Positions 43,258 through 52,611 are shown, numbered from the stretch's first letter. The stretch: 64,000 nucleotides of DNA from JBBIRW01 sp037441565 (GCA_037441565.1 JBBIRW010000001.1:1-64000); one strand, 5' to 3'. Translations and numbers: made by a program. Notes: a model not told the origin generated them from the letters alone.

Positions 43258-46124
43258 GTGTTTTTCTAATAAGTCCGAAAGAGGATATGATCGAAAGGAT
43301 CATCAGAATTATAAGTGAAGAGGATCCATGCGGACCCGACTTCTCTGATTATCTCGTTGTCTTTCCTGGAAAGAGACCATCTTATTACTTAAGAAAAAAA
43401 CTTGCATCAGTGATTGGAAGAAGCAACATACCCCCAAAAATCCTTTCAATGGATGGTTTTATTGATTTCCTTTTCGAAAAACTCACAGATACTTACAGGA
43501 ATATAGATCCACTTACCTCTGTTGGTATTATCTATGAAATTCTTATATCATCCCATGATAATATCCTTGTTTCTTCTGAGCGTATGAGAAAGTTTGAAAA
43601 TTTCTATCCCTTCGGGTTAAGGCTGTTTAAAAACTTCGAAGAGCTTTACATAGAAAAGATTCCTTATGAAAGATTGAGCATTGTTGATTCACTGATAAAT
43701 ATTCCATCTAAATCGGCAGAAACAGTAAGGGGCTTTTCATCAATATATGGAAGATTTTATGAAACGCTTAGAAGCAGAATGCTATCCACGAGATCGTTCA
43801 GATACCGCTATGTATCAGAAAGGTTTGATCCATCGATGCTTAAAAATATCAAGAAGATTATATTTGCAGGACTATTCGCATTTACACAGTCGGAAAAGGA
43901 TCTGATAAAAAAGGTTTATTCCATGAATAATGTAATATTTTTATTTCATGATGGTGAAGGGATACGCGAAAGAATCAGTCAAATTGGCATGGAGTTAAAT
44001 GATATAAGCATATTGTATGCAGAAAATGAACCCTCAAAAAAAATTCTTAAATATCCAGAAATTAAAATTTACAGCTCACCCGATATACATGGTGAGGTTT
44101 ATGCGGTCGGAACAATTCTTAGAGATAGAAAGGAAATTGATGAGAATACTGTTGTTGTTTTACCTGATTCAGAAACCGTGTTTCCACTGATTCGACAGGG
44201 AATCTCATACATCTCTCCTGAAAATTATAATATCTCGATGGGATATCCACTTCACAGGACACCCATCTATGGATTCCTGCTCCTTCTTTTTCAGGTTATA
44301 GGATCATCAGATGGTGAATTTTTATATGTACCCGATTATCTTCGTTTTATGCTTCACCCCTATACAAAGAACATTATGTTCCATGGGAGTGCAGAGACAA
44401 CAAGGATAATCATTCATGCATTGGAGGAGTATCTGAAAACTTACAAAAGGAAATTTTTGATCACGCTTTATGAGGTTGAGGATGTTATTTCTTCAGAAGT
44501 ATTTGGGAAAATGAAAATGAGCGAATCAATTTTCGGTCTGGATGATATGAGGAATCATCTGAAAGAGATCCATGACAATACAATAAGAAAATTTTTAAGC
44601 ATATCAGATCTTGGTGATTTTACAAAAAAATGCATCGAGCTTCTTACTTATATCTATGATTATAGCACAGCAAGATTTCACCCTCTGTTCTTTCCATTCT
44701 ATGAGTGCTTCATAAAGGAGTTAGAAAGGATTTCTACATCATCGATTAAAAATATGTCATTTGAGCAGATTTCATCATATTTCACATTCCTCAGGAGATA
44801 TATTGCTTCATCAAGAGTTCCCTTTGATGGCACTCCCCTTAAAGGGCTTCAGATCCTTGGTTTTCTGGAGACAAGGAATATCAGATTTAAAAGGGTATTT
44901 TTTCTGGATTTAAATGAGGGGATATTCCCTGAATCCAGTGACGATTTTCTTTTACCAGCTGGTCTTCGAAGGGCACTCGGGCTTCCATTAGCTGAAGATA
45001 AAGAGTCTTTGCTTTCATATTATTTCGATGTTCTTCTGATGGGCGCTGAGGAGGTGTACCTATTTTATGTAAAAGATGAGAAAAAGGAGAAGTCCCGATT
45101 CATAGAGCAAATGCTCTGGAGAATGCAGAAGGTGGGTATTGAACGAGGTTTAAGCGAGGAGCCAGTTAGATACCGGATAAACCTTGAAACTTCAAGACCG
45201 AGGGGGGTGGAGAAGAATGATGAGATTATAGAATTTCTTAAGTCAATTACATTCAGTCCATCCATGCTTGATGTATATTTAAGATGTCCGCTAAAGTTTT
45301 ATTACACATATGTGCTTGGTCTTGTTGAAAGGAGGGAGCTTGAAGAGAAGGTTGAAAAGAAGGAGATAGGAAGCATCGTTCACAGAGCGCTTTTTAAATA
45401 CTTTGAGCCGATTAAAGGCAGAAAATTAACCAATAGTGATTTAAATCCGGATAAAATGGAAGGTATTGTGAGGGAAATATTTTATGAAAAATTTGGTGAT
45501 CAGATAATGGGAGAGCGTTATTTACTCATGCAACAGGTTATAAAGAGGATGAGGCAGGTTATCGATATATATTATAGAAAACTGATCACCCATCAGGATG
45601 TTGAAATTCTTGGACTGGAACAAACAGTACAGCGGGAATTCGATTCCTTTCACTTTGAATGCAGACTTGACAGGATAGAGAAAAGATCGGGTCTTATTTA
45701 TATAATCGATTACAAAACGGGCTCTAATGAGAGAAACTACAGGATTAGATTCGATAAGATGGATCAAAGGGAAAAATGGGCTGATGCGATTGGAAGCATG
45801 CAGATACCCCTATATGTTATTCTGTATGCAAGGCAAAGAGGTGAGAAAATTGACAGGCTAAGGGGCTTATACATTCTTCTTGGAAAAACATCGGTTGAAG
45901 GCAATATCGAGGTATCACCATTTAGTGATAATTATGAAGAGGAGATCTGGTGGGTAGAGATGGCTGTTAGAACTCTTCTTTCAGAAATTGTAGATCCTGA
46001 TATGCCATTTGTTGCCTGCAGTGATATTAAAAACAACTGCCCCATATGTATTTACAACAACCTTTGTGGAACTCAATGGGTGCGGAAAAGAGATCCTCAG
46101 GGCTGGGCAGGGAAAAAGGTGTAG
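43254..46124 (+). CDS. AddB-like nuclease with iron-sulfur cluster motif
   Basis: A 956-residue partner of the AddA-like helicase. The N-terminal helicase-like half is degenerate. The C-terminal RecB-type nuclease shows IIDYKTG near 819. Four Cys fit the AddB 4Fe-4S staple: one in RCPLKFYYTY before the nuclease and three in NCPICIYNNLCG (C-x2-C-x5-C) after it. ATG 43254 (ATGA overlap, AAGGTGG upstream) is preferred over GTG 43245. Its last 28 bases are antisense to a small - strand gene. Confidence 0.85.
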   Translation: MSVFLISPKEDMIERIIRIISEEDPCGPDFSDYLVVFPGKRPSYYLRKKLASVIGRSNIPPKILSMDGFIDFLFEKLTDTYRNIDPLTSVGIIYEILISSHDNILVSSERMRKFENFYPFGLRLFKNFEELYIEKIPYERLSIVDSLINIPSKSAETVRGFSSIYGRFYETLRSRMLSTRSFRYRYVSERFDPSMLKNIKKIIFAGLFAFTQSEKDLIKKVYSMNNVIFLFHDGEGIRERISQIGMELNDISILYAENEPSKKILKYPEIKIYSSPDIHGEVYAVGTILRDRKEIDENTVVVLPDSETVFPLIRQGISYISPENYNISMGYPLHRTPIYGFLLLLFQVIGSSDGEFLYVPDYLRFMLHPYTKNIMFHGSAETTRIIIHALEEYLKTYKRKFLITLYEVEDVISSEVFGKMKMSESIFGLDDMRNHLKEIHDNTIRKFLSISDLGDFTKKCIELLTYIYDYSTARFHPLFFPFYECFIKELERISTSSIKNMSFEQISSYFTFLRRYIASSRVPFDGTPLKGLQILGFLETRNIRFKRVFFLDLNEGIFPESSDDFLLPAGLRRALGLPLAEDKESLLSYYFDVLLMGAEEVYLFYVKDEKKEKSRFIEQMLWRMQKVGIERGLSEEPVRYRINLETSRPRGVEKNDEIIEFLKSITFSPSMLDVYLRCPLKFYYTYVLGLVERRELEEKVEKKEIGSIVHRALFKYFEPIKGRKLTNSDLNPDKMEGIVREIFYEKFGDQIMGERYLLMQQVIKRMRQVIDIYYRKLITHQDVEILGLEQTVQREFDSFHFECRLDRIEKRSGLIYIIDYKTGSNERNYRIRFDKMDQREKWADAIGSMQIPLYVILYARQRGEKIDRLRGLYILLGKTSVEGNIEVSPFSDNYEEEIWWVEMAVRTLLSEIVDPDMPFVACSDIKNNCPICIYNNLCGTQWVRKRDPQGWAGKKV

Positions 46125-46258
46125 CTTATCCAGATCAGAATTCCGAGCAGTATAATCCCGAGGGCGATACTCCATCCTACAAGCTTTTTTTCAACAGGAA
46201 GAATTTCCTCATATTCCATCTTCTTTAATTCTTCAGCCAGTTTCGGCTCCTCAGGCAT
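46097..46258 (-). CDS. 53-residue single-helix membrane protein downstream of the YeiH-like transporter
   Basis: A small gene with a textbook ribosome site (AGGAGGTG, five bases before ATG at 46258). The product has an acidic/basic N-terminal half (MPEEPKLAEELKKMEYEE) and one hydrophobic helix at ~28-46 (WSIALGIILLGILIWI), ending FFPAQP. It starts 25 bases after the transporter gene on the same strand and is probably an accessory subunit. It overlaps the 3' end of the opposite AddB-like gene by 28 bases. I know no family name for it. Confidence 0.7.
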   Translation of the reverse strand: MPEEPKLAEELKKMEYEEILPVEKKLVGWSIALGIILLGILIWISYTFFPAQP

Positions 46259-46283
46259 TTCGGCACCTCCTGTGGAGTCTTTT

Positions 46284-48023
46284 TTATCCTGATATTACAG
46301 GTGGCTTTACTCGATGGAAGAATATCCATGAGATAAACAGACCTATCCAGATTATGAACCCAAAGAGGCAAATCAGATAAACCAGTGCAAGCTTTCCTAT
46401 CCCCTCTTCCCAGAGTTTTCTAAAGTCAGAAACAACTCCTATACTAAAGAAGGTTATGAGGAAGAATAGAACCCTGAGTGCATTTGTCCCGCTGGTTGCA
46501 TCTTTTGCAGCGGAATGGATCTTTTTCTCTGCTTTTATGGAATCCTTAAGTTCAGAGATCTTTGCCTTTTGAGCTTCAATCTTTTTCTGAATGGCCTGTT
46601 GCTCCTGTGGGAATGCTTGAGTAAACTGTTTTTCTAATCGGGCGATCTCTTTTTCTATCTTCTTAATCTCGTTTTCTACCGGGGTAATCTTTGCAGTAAG
46701 TGGAATTGTAATAAGGAGCATCACTGTAAATGTAATGACATAACCAAGGATAAACTTTGGGAACCTTCTCCATATCTCTGCTGTCTGAAACCTTTCACCT
46801 GGCCTGCACTCTATCTTTGAGCACCAGATAACAGCGAGTATAAAGGCCCAGATGCTGATAAATATATCTATGAAGAGTTTTGTTGTTGATGCAGTCATAA
46901 GCATCCAGCCGGCATCATATTTTATGCCTGCCACTGTCTCAGCCTTTGCCCTTATTAGCGCATCGACAACAGCACCGCTTGCAAAGGCAGCACCATCTGT
47001 TTTAACGGCAAGACCCATCCATGCACCCGCAACCATGGGTTCTTTCCATAGAAAGGCCTGGGCAAAAAATGGAAGTATCACAAGCTCGATCACCGAAAAT
47101 ATCACTACCAGCGATGATACCATGATTGGTACAACCGGTCTGGCCTTTATGGCACCACCGGTTGCTATTGCTGCTGAGACGCCGCAGATTGAAATTCCTG
47201 ATGCAAGAGGAGCTGCCCATTCCCTGCTGAACTTGAAGTATTTTCTTGCAACAATATAGACCATTGCCCAGTAAATAAGATATGCCTCTATTACGGCACA
47301 GAGTCCTCTAAAGAGAACTGCTGATGCAAGACCGAATGCCTCAGCTGATTTAAGTCCAAGAAGGGCACCCATGAGGGCTATGGCTGTCTTAATATAAAGC
47401 TCTGGTCTGACCGCCTCTTTTATAAAATTTGCAAATCCAGGTAAGAAATTACCTATAAACAGACCAACCATAAGTGCAACAATGAAACCTGCCTCCCCAG
47501 TGAGCTTTAATGACCAGGAAATACCTGCCTTTTTTGGATCAGTAGCTGCAATGTAGGCATAATGACCCATGAGCCAGCAGGTATAGCTTATCCAGAATAC
47601 CAGAGAAAACCCTATAATAAATCTTTCTACATTTGCCCCGAGAAGGCTTGCACCGATACTCATAACCACAAGCAAAAACAGATAGGTCAAAACAAGAGAT
47701 GCAAATCCTGATAGACCTTTTCTCTCATAGGTTCCGCCAACAGTAAGACCTGTTGTGTCTTTAACAGTGATGGTCTCTTCCTTTCCGTCTGGCTTCTTCA
47801 CGGTAATACTGTTACCTTCTATCTTTGTAATCTCTCCCCTGAGGGGCGCAAGCTTTGCGGAAACAGGTGCTATGGCATTTTTAAGCACTATCCATTCCTT
47901 TGTTGAGACAACCCACCCAAAGGTATTTACACCTGCAAAGTTCAAAAGGGAAATGGCAAATAACATAATGGCAAGCCAGAAAGCCAGCCAATCTTCATTA
48001 ACGGCACCCTTTTTCTGTTCCAT
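46284..48023 (-). CDS. YeiH-family (putative sulfate exporter) membrane protein, enlarged form
   Basis: A 579-residue transporter; usual YeiH proteins are about 340. The core shows GLFIGNFLPG, RPELYIKTAIALMGALLGLKSA, SGISICGVSAAIATGGAIKAR and VVDALIRAK, typical of the family. Two soluble parts are added: a beta-rich domain between helices one and two (residues ~50-100, with SITVKKPDGKEETITV), and a long charged coiled coil near 445-515 (NEIKKIEKEIARLEKQF). GAGGAGGTG precedes the ATG. Substrate unknown; the family name does not prove sulfate. Confidence 0.8.
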   Translation of the reverse strand: MEQKKGAVNEDWLAFWLAIMLFAISLLNFAGVNTFGWVVSTKEWIVLKNAIAPVSAKLAPLRGEITKIEGNSITVKKPDGKEETITVKDTTGLTVGGTYERKGLSGFASLVLTYLFLLVVMSIGASLLGANVERFIIGFSLVFWISYTCWLMGHYAYIAATDPKKAGISWSLKLTGEAGFIVALMVGLFIGNFLPGFANFIKEAVRPELYIKTAIALMGALLGLKSAEAFGLASAVLFRGLCAVIEAYLIYWAMVYIVARKYFKFSREWAAPLASGISICGVSAAIATGGAIKARPVVPIMVSSLVVIFSVIELVILPFFAQAFLWKEPMVAGAWMGLAVKTDGAAFASGAVVDALIRAKAETVAGIKYDAGWMLMTASTTKLFIDIFISIWAFILAVIWCSKIECRPGERFQTAEIWRRFPKFILGYVITFTVMLLITIPLTAKITPVENEIKKIEKEIARLEKQFTQAFPQEQQAIQKKIEAQKAKISELKDSIKAEKKIHSAAKDATSGTNALRVLFFLITFFSIGVVSDFRKLWEEGIGKLALVYLICLFGFIIWIGLFISWIFFHRVKPPVISG

Positions 48024-48169
48024 ACAATTTCACCTCCTCTAACATTTTTGATTCTAAAATTCCCACTCAGCCTCCAGAAATATTACCAGTTGAGATTTGA
48101 CAGATTTCTGACCTTCCATGAGGATGGCTTGTCTTTAAAATATGAAATTTTTAAAATGGAAAAGATTTT

Positions 48170-49240
48170 ATGTATCTTCCATCCCGAGGGATAGCTCTGA
48201 TAGCATATCTTCCAGTTGCATTTGTACTGATCGGTTCATATGGCTGTTCATTTCCTTACTATCTGAAACTATCGATGACCGAGGCGAGCATCCTCTGGAA
48301 CAGGGTCCCCATTGATAGGCTTCTTGATGAAGGATCCCTTACTGATGAGGTGAAGGGAAAGCTTCACCTCGTATTAAGGGTGAGGCAGTTTTCTGCAGAA
48401 TCCCTCGGACTAAAAGTAAAGGGTTATTATTCGCATTACAGCTCTGTGGGGAAGGGTATTCGCCTTTATGTACTCACAGTGTGCAGGAAGGATTCCCTTG
48501 AGCCGGTGAAATGGAATTATCCCGTAATCGGTTTACTTCCTTACAGGGGATTTTTTAGCAAGAAGGATGCAGAGAGGGAGGCTGAAAGATATAGACGTGA
48601 AGGTTTTGATGTATATTTAAAGGAGACCACTGGCTATAGCACCCTTGGATGGTTTTATGATCCCCTCCTCCCCCATCATCTTGAGCTTTCCAGGGTTGAT
48701 CTGGTGAATACCGTTATTCATGAAATCTTCCACAGCAACGTCTTTATAAAAAACAGGGCAGAATTCAACGAAGTCTTTGCGAATTTTGTTGCGACAAAGG
48801 GAACGGTTGAATTTTTCAGGGATTACTCCGGGGAGGATTCGGAGGACTTTATCGATAGCCTCAGAGCCTGGGAACATACTCTTCTTTTTTCAAAGGCACT
48901 TGGAATACTCCTGGAAAGGCTCGAGGATCTTTATGAAAGTCAACTCGGTTTTGAGGAAAAAATCGCCGTGAGGGAAGAGATCCTTGAGGAATGGAAGGAG
49001 GAGGTTAAGGGATATTCAGGGGATAGCGATTTTCATAGAAGGATCGGGCATATATCAATGAACAATGCCCTTATTTACAGTCTTCTCCTCTATTACAGGG
49101 ATCTTTATAAGTTAGAGGAGTTTTTATCGGATAGATTAACCCTGAGAAATATCATATCGATCCTCAGAAAGTACAGGGGAGAGGAGGAACCTCTTCAATT
49201 CTTAAAAAGGGCATCAGAAAATTTAAGGCTTTTGCGTTGA
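48170..49240 (+). CDS. Predicted lipoprotein aminopeptidase (COG4324-type)
   Basis: A 356-residue zinc-peptidase-like protein. The N-terminus is hydrophobic and reaches C26 in LIGSYGC, a lipobox-like site, so it is probably anchored in the envelope. The body has GYYSHYSS, GYSTLGWFYDPLL and the zinc motif VIHEIFHSNVFIKNRAEFNEVFANFV (HExxH with downstream Glu). Members are called predicted aminopeptidases; activity is not established. A TTGTCT/TAAAAT pair at 48129-48157 might be its promoter but would give a six-base leader. Confidence 0.75.
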   Translation: MYLPSRGIALIAYLPVAFVLIGSYGCSFPYYLKLSMTEASILWNRVPIDRLLDEGSLTDEVKGKLHLVLRVRQFSAESLGLKVKGYYSHYSSVGKGIRLYVLTVCRKDSLEPVKWNYPVIGLLPYRGFFSKKDAEREAERYRREGFDVYLKETTGYSTLGWFYDPLLPHHLELSRVDLVNTVIHEIFHSNVFIKNRAEFNEVFANFVATKGTVEFFRDYSGEDSEDFIDSLRAWEHTLLFSKALGILLERLEDLYESQLGFEEKIAVREEILEEWKEEVKGYSGDSDFHRRIGHISMNNALIYSLLLYYRDLYKLEEFLSDRLTLRNIISILRKYRGEEEPLQFLKRASENLRLLR

Positions 49241-49285
49241 CCCTTCAGATGATGATGTTCTAATATAGATAGCTGGGAAAATGAA

Positions 49286-49663
49286 ATGTATGAACTTACT
49301 GTAGAGTCATCCTTTTCGGCAGCCCACAGGATTAAAAGCTATCCAGGAGATTGTGAGCATCTGCACGGACATAACTGGAAGGTCGAGGTGACTGTTACTT
49401 CACAGGATCTTGATGAGCTTGGAATTGCAGTAGATTTCAGGGTGCTTAAGGAAAAGACCGAGAAGATTTTGATGGAACTTGATCATACGAATCTGAATGA
49501 GATACCTGCCTTTGAGAATGTTAATCCAACCTGTGAGAATATAGCAAGGTATCTTTACAATCGACTGAGCAACATCATTAACACCAACAGAGTGAGGGTA
49601 AGCAAGGTAAGGGTTTGGGAGTCACCGGGCTCCTGCGCCTCATACTACGAGGATAAAGGATGA
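49286..49663 (+). CDS. queD: 6-Carboxytetrahydropterin synthase
   Basis: A 125-residue PTPS-fold protein. Zinc ligands H14, H27 and H29 and the catalytic C23 form the CxxxHGH motif that separates QueD from mammalian-type synthases. Also visible: LDHTNLNEI and PTCENIARYL. It turns dihydroneopterin triphosphate into 6-carboxytetrahydropterin for queuosine. Overlaps folE2, which makes its substrate, by four bases (ATGA). Confidence 0.9.
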   Translation: MYELTVESSFSAAHRIKSYPGDCEHLHGHNWKVEVTVTSQDLDELGIAVDFRVLKEKTEKILMELDHTNLNEIPAFENVNPTCENIARYLYNRLSNIINTNRVRVSKVRVWESPGSCASYYEDKG

Positions 49664-50448
49664 AAGATATTCAGAATTGTTATGATTCAAGAAATATTGA
49701 AATCGATAAAGTTGGGGTGAAGGATATAAAGTATCCCATCACTGTTCTTGATAAGAGAAACGGATTCCAGAACACCATTGCAAATATTAACATTTTTGTG
49801 AATCTACCGCGCGAGTTCAAGGGCACACATATGAGTCGTTTTGTGGAGATATTGAATGAGCACCGTGGATCTATATCTGTAAAAAATCTTCCATCAGTGC
49901 TCGAAGTGATAAAAGAAAGGCTCAATGCGGAATCCGCACATATAGAAATACAGTTTCCATATTTCGTAGAAAAGGAAGCCCCCATCAGCAAATCAAGGTC
50001 ATTGATGGAATACACTTGCACACTTCACGGCATAAGTGGAAAAAAGAAGGAATTCTTTCTAACGATCGAGGTTCCCATAACAACTGTGTGCCCTTGTTCA
50101 AAAGAGATAAGCAGTTTTGGAGCGCACAGTCAGAGGGGGAGGGCAAGGCTAAAGATAAAATTTCTGGATTATAAAAAAATTGTCTGGATCGAGGATCTCA
50201 TAGAAATAGTTGAGGAATGCGCAAGTTCTGATATATATGCACTGCTAAAGAGAAGCGATGAGAAGTTCGTAACGGAGAAGGCATACAGCAATCCAAAGTT
50301 TGTTGAGGATGTTGCAAGGGATATCGCCGGAAGAGTTATGAAGAGCGATAACATTGCATGGTTTTCTGTTGAGGTTGAAAATTTTGAAAGTATACATAAT
50401 CACAGTGCCTATGCATATCTTGAAAGGAATCTTTTGAAAGATCCCTGA
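49660..50448 (+). CDS. folE2: GTP cyclohydrolase FolE2 (type IB)
   Basis: A 262-residue T-fold enzyme making dihydroneopterin triphosphate from GTP. Family marks are VGVKDIKYPI, NLPREFKGTHMSRFVEIL and VCPCSKEISSFGAHSQR, where the Cys binds the metal. FolE2 can work without zinc, unlike FolE. Coupled to queD it supports queuosine, and possibly folate, synthesis. It ends two bases from the convergent PHP gene. Confidence 0.9.
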   Translation: MKDIQNCYDSRNIEIDKVGVKDIKYPITVLDKRNGFQNTIANINIFVNLPREFKGTHMSRFVEILNEHRGSISVKNLPSVLEVIKERLNAESAHIEIQFPYFVEKEAPISKSRSLMEYTCTLHGISGKKKEFFLTIEVPITTVCPCSKEISSFGAHSQRGRARLKIKFLDYKKIVWIEDLIEIVEECASSDIYALLKRSDEKFVTEKAYSNPKFVEDVARDIAGRVMKSDNIAWFSVEVENFESIHNHSAYAYLERNLLKDP

Positions 50449-50450
50449 TT

Positions 50451-51326
50451 TCAGTATCCCTTATTCCTGGTCATTTTACGAAGTCTCTCAACAATATCGC
50501 ATGTATAATGGTTTGAAACCCCGAGTTTGATACCCGGCTTTATGAGTTCTCCATGAAAATCCGATCCGGCTGTAAATATGAGGTTATATTTTTCAGCAAA
50601 ATCCCTCCACCCTTTTTCCTGTCCTTCGGTGTGATGGGATGAACCACATTCAATCCCCATAAGACCTTCCTTAACCATCTCTTCAACAGATTCCGACGGA
50701 AGATCTGATGGATGTGCAAGCACAGGGATGCTTCCAAAATCACGTAATTTTTTAATAACCTCAAATGTGGATGGAAAATAGAATGGTACGGATGCAACGC
50801 CACCACCCCTTAGAAAATCCTTATAAAAATTTATGTAAGGTGATTTTGATTTTGGACCATTTATATAGGGCTTAAGCAGCTCATGATCTCTATTCTCCTC
50901 CCTCATAAGGAGTGCCTTTAAATAGGTCATTCCTGTTGGTATGCCACCCTTTGATAATCTATAAACATCTTCCCATTCCAGGGAAAAGCCGAGGCTCTTA
51001 AACCTTTCAACACGCTTCTTTGCCTGAATGAGCTTTCTTTTCCTCATTTCTTCAATGAAATTGCGGAATTCATCCGATGAAAATGGTATGAAATAACCAA
51101 GGATATGAATATCCTCTCCATTGTAAAGGCTGTTGAACTCAACTGCTGGTATAAAATCAATGGAATAAATTTTTGAGAGCTTTAAGCCTTCTTCAAGGGA
51201 AGAGATAGAATTATGGTCAGCAAAGGAGATGACCTCTATCCCCATTTTTTGCGCCATCTGGAATATTTCTTCGGGTGTGTGCTGACCATCCGACGATGCA
51301 TTCGTATGGATATGGAGATCGATCAT
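50451..51326 (-). CDS. PHP-domain phosphoesterase
   Basis: A 291-residue PHP protein: DLHIHTNASSDGQHTPEE with the metal-binding HxH, FADHNS, the Glu in AVEFN, HILGYFIP, VLAHPSDLP, and GSDFHG near the C-terminus. This order matches the TrpH/YciV group, which includes 3',5'-nucleotide phosphatases and the RNase AM 5'-3' exonuclease. Second gene of a pair with mqnA, eight bases after it. Confidence 0.8.
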   Translation of the reverse strand: MIDLHIHTNASSDGQHTPEEIFQMAQKMGIEVISFADHNSISSLEEGLKLSKIYSIDFIPAVEFNSLYNGEDIHILGYFIPFSSDEFRNFIEEMRKRKLIQAKKRVERFKSLGFSLEWEDVYRLSKGGIPTGMTYLKALLMREENRDHELLKPYINGPKSKSPYINFYKDFLRGGGVASVPFYFPSTFEVIKKLRDFGSIPVLAHPSDLPSESVEEMVKEGLMGIECGSSHHTEGQEKGWRDFAEKYNLIFTAGSDFHGELIKPGIKLGVSNHYTCDIVERLRKMTRNKGY

Positions 51327-51334
51327 CTTCTGTC

Positions 51335-52162
51335 CTAAATAAAGGTCAATTCCGGAATAGATTTTATATCCTTAATTTTAGCTGCGAGTTTATAAAATTC
51401 CATAAGACCCTTCAGATTCTCTACACCCAGATCATAGGAAATGCCCTTCCAGTATTCTATAAGCATCTCTTCCGGGAACCATTTTCTTTCCTCTGAGGCA
51501 TCAAGAACCTCTGATACCCTCTCATATGAAAGGATTTTAGCATGCAGGAGGATTTTCCAGAGCGTTCTGATTGATAACTTCTTCACCTGCCATGATTTTT
51601 TATTCACTATCCAGAGGGCAAATACAGCAGGAAGGCCTGTAAATTTCCTCCAGAGACTTCCCAGATCGTATATGATGCAATCATCCCTGTGTTTAAGAGA
51701 ACATCTAAGCGCCTCATCACCGATTATCATTGAGGCATCGTATCTATTTATAGCGGATTCAGCAGGAAGTATGCCTTTTTCGTAAATGGGTTTTATGCCA
51801 ATGAACTCCTCCAATATTATTCTCGTGAGCACATAAGAGGTAGCGGAACTCGCTGTAATAAATATTTTACTACCCGAGAGTTTCGATAGATCCCTTTTAG
51901 AAAACAGGAGAACGCTCTTTACCTCACGAAATGAGCTGATGGAGAGATCGGGAAGGAGTATGTAATTTTCTGCATTTCTTGCATATTCTATGGATGATGA
52001 GGGGCTCACATCAACATCTCCAATGAGGAGAAGCTCATTGAGGTATGAAGGAACGCCCTCTATGTATCTCCAGCTTCTGCTGTGAGATAGTTTTTTCAGG
52101 AAATGAAAAATAGGGGTACAATTTGCGTATGGAATTTTTCCTATGGTAAGTTCTTCACCCAT
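51335..52162 (-). CDS. mqnA: Chorismate dehydratase (menaquinone, futalosine pathway)
   Basis: A 275-residue periplasmic-binding-protein-fold enzyme. IGKIPYANCTPIFHFL at the start, DVSPSSSIEYARN, SISSFREVKSVLLFSK and ASMIIGDEAL are MqnA marks; it dehydrates chorismate to 3-[(1-carboxyvinyl)oxy]benzoate. Other mqn genes are not in the window. It points to menaquinone respiration by the futalosine route. A perfect dyad lies 13 bases upstream of its ATG. Confidence 0.9.
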   Translation of the reverse strand: MGEELTIGKIPYANCTPIFHFLKKLSHSRSWRYIEGVPSYLNELLLIGDVDVSPSSSIEYARNAENYILLPDLSISSFREVKSVLLFSKRDLSKLSGSKIFITASSATSYVLTRIILEEFIGIKPIYEKGILPAESAINRYDASMIIGDEALRCSLKHRDDCIIYDLGSLWRKFTGLPAVFALWIVNKKSWQVKKLSIRTLWKILLHAKILSYERVSEVLDASEERKWFPEEMLIEYWKGISYDLGVENLKGLMEFYKLAAKIKDIKSIPELTFI

Positions 52163-52174
52163 AAGTTTGACAGA

Positions 52175-52191
52175 TTCTGATTTTATCAGAA
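52175..52191. promoter_or_regulatory. Perfect inverted repeat in the mqnA / zinc-ribbon divergent spacer
   Basis: TTCTGAT and ATCAGAA are exact reverse complements around TTT. It sits between two divergent genes, 13 bases before mqnA, where an operator would lie. No T-run supports a terminator. Role is inferred. Confidence 0.35.
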
Positions 52192-52257
52192 AAGCTTCTA
52201 AGAAGGGAAAGATTTTTTAAATCGACATTAATTTGATATACTTTACTATTAAAAGCG

Positions 52258-52611
52258 ATGGGAATCTGTCCGCAATGCAATGCATCATATCCAGAGGATA
52301 TAATCATATGTCCTGACTGCAGGATTATTCTCGAAAACGAAACTGAGGCGATACCTGTGGAACTTGTGGAACTTTATGTCACATTTAATGATATCGAGGC
52401 AAATTTTCTCCTTTCGCTACTTAAGGAAAACGGGATTATTGCCTTAATAAGGGATATGACGATTACGCCATATCCTTTGAAGATCGCACCATTTTCTGAA
52501 AAGAGAGTGCAGGTTGAAAAGGAGAAGAGGGATTTTGCGGTAGAGATAATAAAAAGGGCAAGGGAGGACGGATTGCTCTCCCGGAACGGGTATTTCAAGG
52601 ATGAAGGATAA
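52258..52611 (+). CDS. Zinc-ribbon protein with DUF2007-like domain
   Basis: A 117-residue protein: a zinc ribbon CPQC-x11-CPDC at residues 4-22, then a ~65-residue alpha/beta domain (ELYVTFNDIEANFLLSLLKENGI) of the DUF2007 type, thought to bind a signal or act as a regulatory module. No catalytic residues are recognised. A TATACT box lies 10-20 bases before the ATG but lacks a clear -35. It overlaps the sirtuin gene by 11 bases. Confidence 0.7.
   Translation: MGICPQCNASYPEDIIICPDCRIILENETEAIPVELVELYVTFNDIEANFLLSLLKENGIIALIRDMTITPYPLKIAPFSEKRVQVEKEKRDFAVEIIKRAREDGLLSRNGYFKDEG

Noticed and set aside
48096..48107. TTTGACAGATT repeated at 48096 and 52166 as a possible shared promoter
   Set aside because: Each has a TTGACA but no -10 box at 16-18 bases, so it is likely chance.
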